From Amycolatopsis pithecellobii (GTDB lineage Bacteria > Actinomycetota > Actinomycetes > Mycobacteriales > Pseudonocardiaceae), in assembly GCF_009707865.1 (NCBI RefSeq), contig NZ_WMBA01000027.1:1-64000 (forward strand): a stretch of DNA of 64,000 bases, given 5' to 3'. The position numbers were made by a program, and so were the translations under genes. This document shows positions 25,958 to 35,842 of this stretch, piece by piece (positions within the stretch are counted from its first letter, which is position 1; each line of letters begins with the position of its first letter). Under the pieces are notes generated by a model. The model made no database searches and was not told the origin of the DNA. It saw nothing but the letters and a program-made list of their open reading frames with translations.

Positions 25958-26644
25958 TCAGCCGGCGACGCTGACCGCGTCCACGACGAACACGAGCGTC
26001 TCGTTGGGCTTGATCGTCTGGTTGCCCTGCGCGCCGTAACCCTTGTCCGGCGGGATGATCAGCAGCCTGCGGCCACCCTGCTTGATCCCGGCGAGGCCCT
26101 CGTCCCAGCCCTGGATGACGCTGCCGCCGCCGAGTGTCAGCGGGAACGCGCCGGAGGCGAACGAGTTCTGCTGGTCGACCTTGTCCGACCAGGTGTACAG
26201 GTCGTAGTTGACCTGCAGCTGGCTGCCGTTCTTGGCGGCCGCGCCGGTGCCCGGCTCGAGGTCCTTGGTCAGCAGCGTCGCCGGGGCCGAGCAGGTGTCC
26301 GGGATGGTCACGGTCGGCTTGCTGCCGAACTTCCCGGTCACCTTGACGTCGTCGGCCGTGCACGGCTTGAGCTGCTGCGTCGTCGGCGACGCGGCGGCCG
26401 ATGCCGAGACACCCGCCGGGTTGGGCGCGGGATAGGTCGGGCCATCACCGGGCGGGAACGACGACGGGCTCTGGCCGTTGTCGCAGGCGGCGAGACTGAG
26501 CGCGGCGGCCACCGCGAGGGCGAAGATGCCAGCTATACCAATCCGACCTAAAGCAGGCCGAGCCTGATCAACCGGAAGCCGGCCTACGCCACGCGGATCG
26601 CCGTGACTGCCGGTCGGATTGGTATCGGACGACACAGTACGCAT
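25958..26644 (-). CDS. FKBP-type peptidyl-prolyl isomerase lipoprotein, signal region interrupted by a MITE-like element
   Basis: Secreted, membrane-anchored prolyl isomerase. The FKBP domain fills the C-terminal half (VNYDLYTWSDK, SVIQGWDEGLAGIKQGGRR, then IPPDKGYGAQG). A lipobox LAAC gives the modified Cys54 after the hydrophobic stretch FALAVAAALSLAAC. The 34-residue stretch before that hydrophobic core is abnormally long. Residues 7 to about 37 come from an inserted palindromic element (26536-26624). Removing 87 nt keeps frame and leaves MRTVSSDIAGIFALAVAAALS, an ordinary lipoprotein signal. The gene therefore appears to have absorbed an in-frame insertion. The protein is 228 residues from ATG 26644. 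Confidence 0.9.
   Translation of the reverse strand: MRTVSSDTNPTGSHGDPRGVGRLPVDQARPALGRIGIAGIFALAVAAALSLAACDNGQSPSSFPPGDGPTYPAPNPAGVSASAAASPTTQQLKPCTADDVKVTGKFGSKPTVTIPDTCSAPATLLTKDLEPGTGAAAKNGSQLQVNYDLYTWSDKVDQQNSFASGAFPLTLGGGSVIQGWDEGLAGIKQGGRRLLIIPPDKGYGAQGNQTIKPNETLVFVVDAVSVAG
26536..26624. mobile_element. MITE-like palindromic element, copy 1 (inside FKBP lipoprotein gene)
   Basis: An 85-bp core begins CCAATCCGACC (26538) and ends with its exact complement GGTCGGATTGG (26622), with TA on both sides (26536-26537 and 26623-26624). The palindrome extends one more base at each end. Internally it shares AAAGCAGGCC and GATCGCCGTGACTGCC with copy 2 at 52785-52871. Arms differ from copy 2 by a matched change on both sides, so pairing is preserved. 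There is no coding capacity of its own. TA flanks resemble those made by IS630/Tc1-type transposases, which is inference. Confidence 0.8.
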
Positions 26645-26675
26645 GGCGCACACCATATCCGGGGCTGACCAGTCC

Positions 26676-28961
26676 TTATCCGGCACCCACGAGTGGTTCC
26701 AGGCGCCGCTCGGTGTAGACGACGCCGAGCCGGCGGGTCGCACGGGTGAGCGCCACGTAGAGATCGTTCCAGCCGCGGGGCGAACCGGCCGCGATCTCCT
26801 CCGGCGCGATCACCAGCACACCGTCGAATTCCAGGCCCTTGGCCTCGTCCACGGTCAGCAGCGAAAGCCGTTCATCCTCCGGGAGTTCCGCGCGCAGCAC
26901 GGAAAGTCGTTCCGGCGGGCACAGTACCGCGACGGTGCCACCGTCGGCCGCGCGCAGCTCTTCGTCCACTGTGGACGGAAGAGAGCACTCGCCGATCGGC
27001 CGCTGCCACGGCTGGGTTCCGCTCTCCCGTACCGAGTCCGGCGCGCGCAACGCCGGGTCGACCTTCGCCAGCGCACCCGCGGCGAGGTCCATGATCTCGG
27101 CGGGGGTGCGATAGTTCACAGTCAGCTCACGCAGCCGCCACCGGTCTTCCACGTACGGGCTCAGCATTTCGTGCCACGACGACGCTCCCGCCGGCGCGCC
27201 GGTCTGCGCGACATCGCCGACCAGGGTCATCGACCGGCTCGGGCAACGGCGCATCAGCAACTGCCAGTCCATGGGGGACAGTTCCTGCGCCTCGTCGACG
27301 ATCACGTGCCCGAAGGTCCAGCGGCGGTCGGCGGCGGCGCGCTCGGCCGCGGTCAGCTCGCCGCGCCGCTGCTGGCGCTCAGCGAACAGCTCGGCGTCGA
27401 GGATGTCGCTGACCCGCAGGACCTCCTCGTCGACGATTTCTTCGTCCTGGTCGAGGATGTCGAGCACGCCCTCGGCGTACGCGCGCTCCTCGCGTTCGGC
27501 GCGCTCACGTGCCGCGCGCTGCTCGCTGTCGTCCTCGCCGAGCAGCTCGGCCAGCTCGTCGAGCAGCGGCACGTCGGCCGGAGTCCAGCGGGATTTCGCC
27601 GGCCGCACCAGGAAAGCGCGCTCGCCCTCGGTCAGCCGCTGCCCCGCCGCGGTGGCCAGGCGCTCCGGGGATGACAGCAGATCGCGCAGCAGCCGTTGCG
27701 GGGTCAGCCTGGGCCACAACGAGTTCAGCGCGTCCCGGACCTTGTCCGACTCCGCGAGCTCCGCGCGGATATCGGCGCGATCGCCCGCGTCGAGGACCTC
27801 GGCGTCGCCGGTTTCCCCTTCCTCCAAGGCGATTTCCGGCACGCCTTCGAACAGGTCCACCTCGAACCGCTCGGTGGCCTGTTCCGCGAGCGAGTCGAGC
27901 AACTCGGCGACGAACACGCGGCGGGCGACGTTGTGCGGGCGCTGCGTGCCGCGTGCCTTGGCGCGGGCACGCTCGCAGGTGTCGCGGTCCAGGGTCAGCA
28001 CGCTGCCATCGAACTCGACGTTCAGCTCGTTTTCGGGAATCTGCTGGCGATCCGCGACGGCGTCGGCCAGCATGGCGGTCATGATCCGGCGACCCTTGAT
28101 CTCCGCGGCTTCGCGAGTGTCCTCGCCGGTGGCACGGATGCCGGGAAACAGCTGCCCCACTGTCGACAACAGCACGCCGGTCTCGCCGAGCGACGGGAGC
28201 ACCTGGCCGATATAGCGCAGAAACGTGCTGTTCGGGCCGACGACAAGCACACCGCGCGTCGCGAGCTGCTGACGGTAGGTGTAGAGCAGGTACGCGGCGC
28301 GGTGCAGTGCGACGGCGGTCTTGCCGGTGCCGGGGCCGCCCTGCACGACGAGCACCCCACTCAGCTCGTCGCGGATGATGCGGTCCTGCTCGGCCTGGAT
28401 GGTGGCGACGATGTCGCTCATCTCGCCGGTGCGACGGCGTTCCAGGGCCGCCAGCAACGCCGCCTCACCCGCCAGCCCGAGGTCATGACCCTGGTCGGCG
28501 GCGTGCAGATCGAGGATCTCGTCGTCGAGCGCGACGACGCGGCGGCTCAACGTCCGGATGTGCCTGCGGCGGCGCACGCCCTCCGGCGAGGCCGCGGTCG
28601 CGAGGTAGAACGGCCGCGCCGCCGGGGCGCGCCAGTCCAGCAGCAGCGGCTCGTACTCGCCGTCTTCGTCGAACAGGCCGAGCCTGCCGACGTAGGCGGT
28701 TTCGCCGTCGTGGAAATCGAGGCGGCCGAAACACAGCCCCTGCTCGACGGAGGCCAGCTGCGCGAGGCGATCGGAGTAGGTGGTGGTCGCGACGTCCCGC
28801 TCGGTGCGCGCCTGCGGGGTGCCGCCGGTCTGGGTGAGCGCCCCGGTCAGACGCCGCTGCGCGGACTCACGTTCGGCATCCAGCCTGCGGTAGAGCATCG
28901 ACACATAGTCCTGCTCGGCCGCGAGGTCTCCTGTGCTGTCGGGTTCCCGTTCTGGGGCCAC
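26676..28961 (-). CDS. HelD-like superfamily 1 ATPase (RNA polymerase-recycling factor)
   Basis: UvrD-like P-loop ATPase of about 761 residues. Family knowledge: HelD proteins lever stalled RNA polymerase off DNA, and some actinobacterial members (HelR) also displace rifamycins. Seen here are an N-terminal coiled-coil-like region (residues 1-75), the family motif DWRAPAARPFYLA near 109, Walker A GGPGTGKT (208-215), Walker B-type VIVDEAQELSPMDWQ, and motif VI-like YVALTRATRRLGVVY. The start is GTG 28961 or TTG 28967, the latter having the better spaced ribosome site. No rifamycin-associated inverted repeat was found upstream. HelD or HelR subclass cannot be settled by eye. Confidence 0.88.
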   Translation of the reverse strand: MAPEREPDSTGDLAAEQDYVSMLYRRLDAERESAQRRLTGALTQTGGTPQARTERDVATTTYSDRLAQLASVEQGLCFGRLDFHDGETAYVGRLGLFDEDGEYEPLLLDWRAPAARPFYLATAASPEGVRRRRHIRTLSRRVVALDDEILDLHAADQGHDLGLAGEAALLAALERRRTGEMSDIVATIQAEQDRIIRDELSGVLVVQGGPGTGKTAVALHRAAYLLYTYRQQLATRGVLVVGPNSTFLRYIGQVLPSLGETGVLLSTVGQLFPGIRATGEDTREAAEIKGRRIMTAMLADAVADRQQIPENELNVEFDGSVLTLDRDTCERARAKARGTQRPHNVARRVFVAELLDSLAEQATERFEVDLFEGVPEIALEEGETGDAEVLDAGDRADIRAELAESDKVRDALNSLWPRLTPQRLLRDLLSSPERLATAAGQRLTEGERAFLVRPAKSRWTPADVPLLDELAELLGEDDSEQRAARERAEREERAYAEGVLDILDQDEEIVDEEVLRVSDILDAELFAERQQRRGELTAAERAAADRRWTFGHVIVDEAQELSPMDWQLLMRRCPSRSMTLVGDVAQTGAPAGASSWHEMLSPYVEDRWRLRELTVNYRTPAEIMDLAAGALAKVDPALRAPDSVRESGTQPWQRPIGECSLPSTVDEELRAADGGTVAVLCPPERLSVLRAELPEDERLSLLTVDEAKGLEFDGVLVIAPEEIAAGSPRGWNDLYVALTRATRRLGVVYTERRLEPLVGAG

Positions 28962-29063
28962 GGACAAGAAAAACCCGCCTTCATTCGGTGGTCGATGGTC
29001 GGACTGGCAGACCAACGACACTACCCGCCGCGGAATTCCCGCCACGGCCGATTCGGGAGCGGC

Positions 29064-29405
29064 TCAGAGACCGAGCACGCGCCGCAAGCCTTGATCGACG
29101 TCGTGCATCAGGTTGCCGGGGACGGAACCTACCGGACCTTCCAGTTCGTCCTTGTTCAAGGTGACCAGAGCTGTCACGTCGACCACCGAATCCCGAGGCA
29201 ACCCCGTCGCGACCGAGGGCAGGAACACATTGCCCGGCATCGCCGCCAGCCCCGTGTTGGACGTGATCACGACCGCCAGTACGGTCGCGAGCCGGCTGCT
29301 GTTGTAGGGCCCCGCTTGGACGACAAGTACCGGTCGTCGCTTCGCCGGCCGGTTGCCTACCGCTGGTCCGGGATCGACCCAGTAGACATCGCCCCTTGCA
29401 ATCAC
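29064..29405 (-). CDS. mazF: MazF/PemK-like mRNA interferase toxin
   Basis: Growth-inhibiting endoribonuclease candidate, 113 residues. The N-terminal RGDVYWVDPGPAVGNRPAKRRPVLVVQ is the MazF fold signature (short strand, then the RPVLVV core), and SVVDVTALVTLNKDEL corresponds to the conserved C-terminal part. Its ATG overlaps the stop of the antitoxin gene by 4 nt, the usual antitoxin-first order. Target sequence cannot be predicted. It sits alone between helD and ctaB genes. Confidence 0.9.
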   Translation of the reverse strand: MIARGDVYWVDPGPAVGNRPAKRRPVLVVQAGPYNSSRLATVLAVVITSNTGLAAMPGNVFLPSVATGLPRDSVVDVTALVTLNKDELEGPVGSVPGNLMHDVDQGLRRVLGL

Positions 29406-29647
29406 CAGTCGTCGTCACCGGCCGCGAGCCGGACGTGGCCGGCCGACGCCGCCGCCGCATTCGAGTCGTCGCTTCCGGCCAGCGCCAAGGCTTCGTCGAT
29501 CACAGCTGTCGCCGACTCCGCGGCAAGCTGATCAAGATAGCGGCGCACGGCTCGCGTGAAGAATTCCGACCGGCTCAACCCCAGCGATGCGGCTTGCCGG
29601 GTCGCCGCCTCGAATGTCTCGTCCGGCATCGAGATCGCAGTCTTCAT
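29402..29647 (-). CDS. Ribbon-helix-helix antitoxin of the MazEF-like pair
   Basis: Antitoxin of 81 residues. The start MKTAISMPDETFEAATRQA followed by LGLSRSEFFTRAVRRYL is a classic RHH (CopG/MazE-like) DNA-binding fold. The acidic, disordered C-terminus (ending AAGDDDW) is suited to bind and mask the toxin. The first gene of the pair is expected to repress its own promoter, which would lie in 29648-29683 before ctaB. Identification rests on size, fold pattern and overlap with the toxin gene. Confidence 0.88.
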   Translation of the reverse strand: MKTAISMPDETFEAATRQAASLGLSRSEFFTRAVRRYLDQLAAESATAVIDEALALAGSDDSNAAAASAGHVRLAAGDDDW

Positions 29648-29683
29648 ACGGCGAGTATAACCGGGTATGACCGGTCGCCGCCG

Positions 29684-30664
29684 CTAGAACGGCAGGCCGA
29701 GGGTGGGCAGGCCGATCGCGGAGTCCACGGCCAGTGCGACGAACACGATCATCAGGTACGTGTTCGAGCGGTGGAACAACGCCATCGGCTTGGTCTCGAC
29801 ACCACGCGCGACCTGACGCTGCAGGCGATGTGCGTAGAACAGGAACCACGCGCCGGCCAGTACCGCGAAACCCGCGTACAGCCAGCTGGTCACCGGCAGC
29901 AGCAGCAGCGTCCAGGCGACCATCACCCACGAGTAGATGACGATCTGGCGCGCCACGTGCTCCGCGGTCGCGACCACCGGCAGCATCGGCACGCCCGCGC
30001 GCTCGTAGTCCTCGCGGTACTTCATGCCCAGCGCCCAGGTGTGCGGCGGGGTCCAGAAGAAGATCACACCGAACATCACGAACGCGGGCCACTGCACGGT
30101 GCCGGTCACCGCGGCCCAGCCGATCACCACCGGCATGCAGCCCGCGGCCCCGCCCCACACCACGTTCTGCGCGGTGCGCCGCTTGAGGCCGAGGGTGTAC
30201 ACGAAGATGTAGAACAGGATCGTCGCGATCGCGAGCACGGCGGCGAGCAGGTTCACCGTGAAGAACAGCATCACGAACGAAGCGGCACCGAGGACGAGGC
30301 CGAACACCAGGGCGTTGCGCCGCGGCACCGAGTCACGCACGAGCGGGCGCCGCTTCGTGCGGTTCATCACCTTGTCGATATCCGCGTCGATCACGCAGTT
30401 GAGGGCATTGGCGCTGCCGGCCGCCATCGCCCCGCCGGTCAGCGTGGCCAGGATCAGCCACGGCGACGGGATGGTCCGGGCCGCGAGGAACATCGCGGGG
30501 ATGGTCGTGACCAGCAGCAGCTCGATAACCTGCGGCTTGGTCAGCGCGACATACGCGACCACGCGGGCACGAAGCCCTCGCAGGCCACGGCCGGGCGGTT
30601 GCCCCCCGGGGTGGTCGGCGCTGGTGCCGGCACTGCGCCCGTGCGCAGCGTTCACCAACGACAT
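29684..30664 (-). CDS. ctaB: Protoheme IX farnesyltransferase (heme O synthase)
   Basis: UbiA-family membrane prenyltransferase that attaches farnesyl to heme b, giving heme O for CtaA. The prenyl-PP motif is in [23 protein letters not shown], with the second Asp motif region [15 protein letters not shown]. About eight or nine hydrophobic segments are present. The start ATG 30664 has GGGAG 6 nt upstream; the in-frame extension to 30763 is not needed. The 326-residue length is normal. It is divergent from the transketolase gene, an arrangement conserved in actinobacteria. Confidence 0.95.
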   Translation of the reverse strand: MSLVNAAHGRSAGTSADHPGGQPPGRGLRGLRARVVAYVALTKPQVIELLLVTTIPAMFLAARTIPSPWLILATLTGGAMAAGSANALNCVIDADIDKVMNRTKRRPLVRDSVPRRNALVFGLVLGAASFVMLFFTVNLLAAVLAIATILFYIFVYTLGLKRRTAQNVVWGGAAGCMPVVIGWAAVTGTVQWPAFVMFGVIFFWTPPHTWALGMKYREDYERAGVPMLPVVATAEHVARQIVIYSWVMVAWTLLLLPVTSWLYAGFAVLAGAWFLFYAHRLQRQVARGVETKPMALFHRSNTYLMIVFVALAVDSAIGLPTLGLPF

Positions 30665-30973
30665 TTCGCTCCCTGGTTCAGTTTCGGGCGGCGTCGGCGC
30701 TGGGCGGGACACCACAACAGATCGTAACCACGGGTTGCCGGGTAATGGCTTCTGGGGTGCCACCCGATGTCCCGCGGTGGCCGGGAGTGTCGGGGCCGGG
30801 GCGCCTGGGTAATCGACCTACTAGGCTGCCCTCGGAGGGCTTGCCGGTAGCTCGTGCGCATGCCCCTCAACCAGGAATATCGACCCTTCGGGATCGATTG
30901 AGATATGTGGGGCCCGCGCGGGTGCGCGGGAGGCAGAAACAGACCAACGACGAGCGTCGGGAGTTCGAGTTCA
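30665..30973. promoter_or_regulatory. ctaB/tkt divergent intergenic region with a UUCG-type leader hairpin
   Basis: This 309-bp gap between the start codons of ctaB and tkt carries no convincing gene. Close to tkt, ATCGACCC (30879-30886) and GGATCGAT (30891-30898) flank TTCG and would fold in RNA into an 8-bp stem with one mismatch and a stable tetraloop, about 75 nt before the tkt GTG. A smaller GC stem lies at 30828-30840 (GCCCTC, one base, GAGGGC). The hairpin may be a leader element of the pentose phosphate operon. Promoters for both directions must be here but I cannot fix them. Confidence 0.45.
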
Positions 30974-33076
<2,103 letters not shown>

Positions 33077-33098
33077 GCATCCGAAGGGGATGAACGTC

Positions 33099-34220
33099 AT
33101 GAGCGAAAGCAACAAGGATCAACTGGCTCTGCTTTCTCAAGCCGGGGTGTCCATCTGGCTCGACGACCTTTCGCGCGAGCGGCTGGACTCCGGCAACCTC
33201 GCCGGGCTGATCCGCGACCAGCACGTCGTCGGTGTCACCACGAACCCGACCATCTTCGCCAACGCGCTGTCCGCCGGCGAGGCCTACGACGAGCAGGTCC
33301 GTGAGCTCGCCGCGCGCGGCGCGGACCTGGCCCAGACCGTGCGTGAGCTGACCACGACCGACGTGCGCAACGCCGCGGACCTGTTCCGCCACGTCTACCG
33401 CGCCAGCAACGGGGTGGACGGCCGCGTCTCGATCGAGGTCGACCCGCGCCTCGCCAAGGACGCGGAGCGCACCGCCGCCGAGGCCAAGGACCTGTGGAAG
33501 ACGGTGGACCGGCCGAACATCTTCATCAAGATCCCGGCCACCGAAGAGGGCCTGCCCGCCATCACCGCCACCCTCGCCGAGGGCATCAGCGTCAACGTCA
33601 CGCTGATCTTCTCCGTCGAGCGCTACCGCAAGGTGATCGAGGCGTTCTTCGCGGGGCTGGAGCAGGCCAAGGCCAACGGCCACGACCTGCGCACGATCGA
33701 GTCGGTGGCGTCGTTCTTCGTGTCCCGCGTGGACACCGAGGTCGACAAGCGTCTCGACGCGCTCGGCACCGACGAGGCCAAGGCGCTGCGCGGTGAGGCC
33801 GCCATCGCCAACGCGCGGCTCGCCTACGCCGCCTACGAGGAACTGTTCGCCTCCGACCGGTGGGCCGCGCTCAAAGCCGAGGGGGCGAACTCGCAGCGCC
33901 CGCTGTGGGCCTCCACCGGCGTGAAGGACCCGTCCTACTCCGACACCCGCTACGTCGACCAGCTCGTCGTCGCCAACACGGTGAACACCATGCCGGAAAA
34001 GACGCTGTTCGCGGTCGGCGACCACGCCGAAATCGACGGTGACAAGGTGACCGGCACGGGCGCCAAGGCGCAGGCGGTGTTCGACCAGCTCTCGAACGTC
34101 GGCATCGACGTGCCGGACGTGTTCCGCACGCTCGAGGACGAGGGCGTGGAGAAGTTCGAGAAGTCGTGGCAGGAGCTGCTCGACACCGTCGAAGGGCAGC
34201 TCGGGAAGGCGAAGAACTGA
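33099..34220 (+). CDS. tal: Transaldolase
   Basis: Moves a dihydroxyacetone unit between sugar phosphates in the non-oxidative pentose phosphate pathway. The Schiff-base lysine is Lys144 in NIFIKIPAT, and [13 protein letters not shown] near residue 45 is the substrate loop. It has 373 residues, the long actinobacterial form. ATG 33099 is chosen because AAGGGGA (33084-33090) is about 8 nt upstream, while ATG 33090 overlaps that site. The pgi gene starts 2 nt after its stop. Confidence 0.96.
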   Translation: MSESNKDQLALLSQAGVSIWLDDLSRERLDSGNLAGLIRDQHVVGVTTNPTIFANALSAGEAYDEQVRELAARGADLAQTVRELTTTDVRNAADLFRHVYRASNGVDGRVSIEVDPRLAKDAERTAAEAKDLWKTVDRPNIFIKIPATEEGLPAITATLAEGISVNVTLIFSVERYRKVIEAFFAGLEQAKANGHDLRTIESVASFFVSRVDTEVDKRLDALGTDEAKALRGEAAIANARLAYAAYEELFASDRWAALKAEGANSQRPLWASTGVKDPSYSDTRYVDQLVVANTVNTMPEKTLFAVGDHAEIDGDKVTGTGAKAQAVFDQLSNVGIDVPDVFRTLEDEGVEKFEKSWQELLDTVEGQLGKAKN

Positions 34221-34222
34221 CC

Positions 34223-35842
34223 ATGGCGGGGGAAGAGACCACTGTCCGCATCGCCGACGAAAACCTCGCGGCCAAGGCGGCGCCGCTGATCGGCAAGCTG
34301 GTCGCCGACCAGGTCGCTTCGAAGCTCACGGCCCAGGACCCGACGCTGTGGGGCCCGGACGCCGAATCCGAGTCCTCGATCCGGCTGTCCTGGACCACGC
34401 TGCACAAGACGTCGCGGCCGTTGATCGGCGAGATCGAGGCGTTGCGCGAGGAGCTTCGGGGCGAGGGCGTCGACCGGGTCGTGCTCGCCGGGATGGGCGG
34501 CTCGTCGCTGGCGCCGGAGGTCATCACCGGTACCGAGGGTGTGCCGCTGACCGTGCTGGACACCACCGATCCGGGCCAGCTCGCCGACGCGCTCGCCGGT
34601 GACCTGCAGCGCACGGTGCTCGTGGTGTCGTCGAAGTCCGGCGGCACGGTCGAGACCGACAGCCACCGCCGCATCTTCGCGGAGGCGTTCGCCGAAGCCG
34701 GAATCGACGCGGCGCGGCGCATCGTCGTCGTCACCGACCCCGGCTCGCCGCTGGCGCAGCTGGCCGAGACCGAGGGCTACCGCAAGGTGTTCCTCGCCGA
34801 CCCGCACGTCGGCGGGCGCTACTCGGCACTGACCGCGTTCGGGCTCGTCCCGGCCGGTCTCGCCGGCGCCGATGTCGCGCGGCTGCTCGACCAGGCGGCC
34901 GCCGCGGCGCAGGTGCTCGGCGACGACAACGCCGAGAACCCTGGGGTGGTGCTGGGCGCGGCCTGGGCCGCGGCGCACGCCGAGGGCGCCGAGAAGGTCG
35001 TGCTGGCCGATTCCGGCTCAGGTATCAAGGGATTCCCGGACTGGGCCGAGCAGCTCATCGCCGAGTCCACCGGCAAGCTCGGCACCGGGCTGCTGCCGGT
35101 CGCGGTCGACGGGCCGGACGCGCCCGGTTTCGCCGACGCCGGGTCCGACGCCACCCCGATCGCGATCGGGCCGGGCATCCCGGCCGCGAAGATCGCCACC
35201 GGGGGGACGCTGGGCGCGCAGTTCCTGCTGTGGGAGTTCGCCACCGCGATCGCGGGCCGCCTCCTGGAGATCAACCCGTTCGACCAGCCCGATGTGGAAG
35301 CCGCGAAGGCCGCCACGCGCGCGTTGCTGGACAACCCCGCTTCGCTCGAAGACGGCGGCTCACCATCCACTGTGGACGGTTCGGTCGAGGTGTTCGCACC
35401 GGAAGGCGTTGACACCACGGGAACTCTGGCCGACGTGTTGCGCTCGTTCCTCGCGACGGCGCCGGAGCACGGCTATCTCGCGGTGCAGGCCTACCTCGAC
35501 CGGCTCGACGACGCCTCGGCCGAGCTGCTGCGCCCCGAACTCGCCAAGCGCACCGGCCTGCAGACGACGTTCGGCTGGGGCCCGCGGTTCCTGCATTCCA
35601 CCGGGCAGTACCACAAGGGCGGCCACCAGAACGGCATCTTCCTGCAGGTCACCGGCAACGCCGAAACCGACCTGGAGGTGCCGGACCGCCCGTACACGCT
35701 GGGCAAGCTGCAGCACGCCCAGGCCCTGGGCGACGGCCAGGTGCTCACCGAGCACGGGCGCCCGGTGCTGCGGCTGCACCTCACCGACCGTGCCGCCGGA
35801 CTCGCCCAGCTTGTCCGTGCTGTACAGGAGGTTGCCCGGTGA
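34223..35842 (+). CDS. pgi: Glucose-6-phosphate isomerase
   Basis: Interconverts glucose 6-phosphate and fructose 6-phosphate. The 539-residue protein belongs to the divergent group often found next to transaldolase in actinobacteria and cyanobacteria. The SIS-fold motifs GMGGSSLAPEV and VSSKSGGTVET hold the phosphate, and FGWGPRFLHSTGQYHKGG is the C-terminal active-site block with the catalytic His and Lys. In some bacteria these two activities are fused in one protein; here they are two genes, 2 nt apart. Its stop overlaps the zwf start. Confidence 0.94.
   Translation: MAGEETTVRIADENLAAKAAPLIGKLVADQVASKLTAQDPTLWGPDAESESSIRLSWTTLHKTSRPLIGEIEALREELRGEGVDRVVLAGMGGSSLAPEVITGTEGVPLTVLDTTDPGQLADALAGDLQRTVLVVSSKSGGTVETDSHRRIFAEAFAEAGIDAARRIVVVTDPGSPLAQLAETEGYRKVFLADPHVGGRYSALTAFGLVPAGLAGADVARLLDQAAAAAQVLGDDNAENPGVVLGAAWAAAHAEGAEKVVLADSGSGIKGFPDWAEQLIAESTGKLGTGLLPVAVDGPDAPGFADAGSDATPIAIGPGIPAAKIATGGTLGAQFLLWEFATAIAGRLLEINPFDQPDVEAAKAATRALLDNPASLEDGGSPSTVDGSVEVFAPEGVDTTGTLADVLRSFLATAPEHGYLAVQAYLDRLDDASAELLRPELAKRTGLQTTFGWGPRFLHSTGQYHKGGHQNGIFLQVTGNAETDLEVPDRPYTLGKLQHAQALGDGQVLTEHGRPVLRLHLTDRAAGLAQLVRAVQEVAR

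Noticed and set aside
28962-29063. Rifamycin-associated element upstream of the HelD-like gene
   Set aside because: No matching long inverted repeat could be found on either strand in the leader.
33099-35842. Transaldolase-glucose-6-phosphate isomerase fusion
   Set aside because: Such fusions exist in some bacteria, but here a stop codon ends tal at 34220 and a separate ATG opens pgi at 34223. Both proteins have full-length domains.
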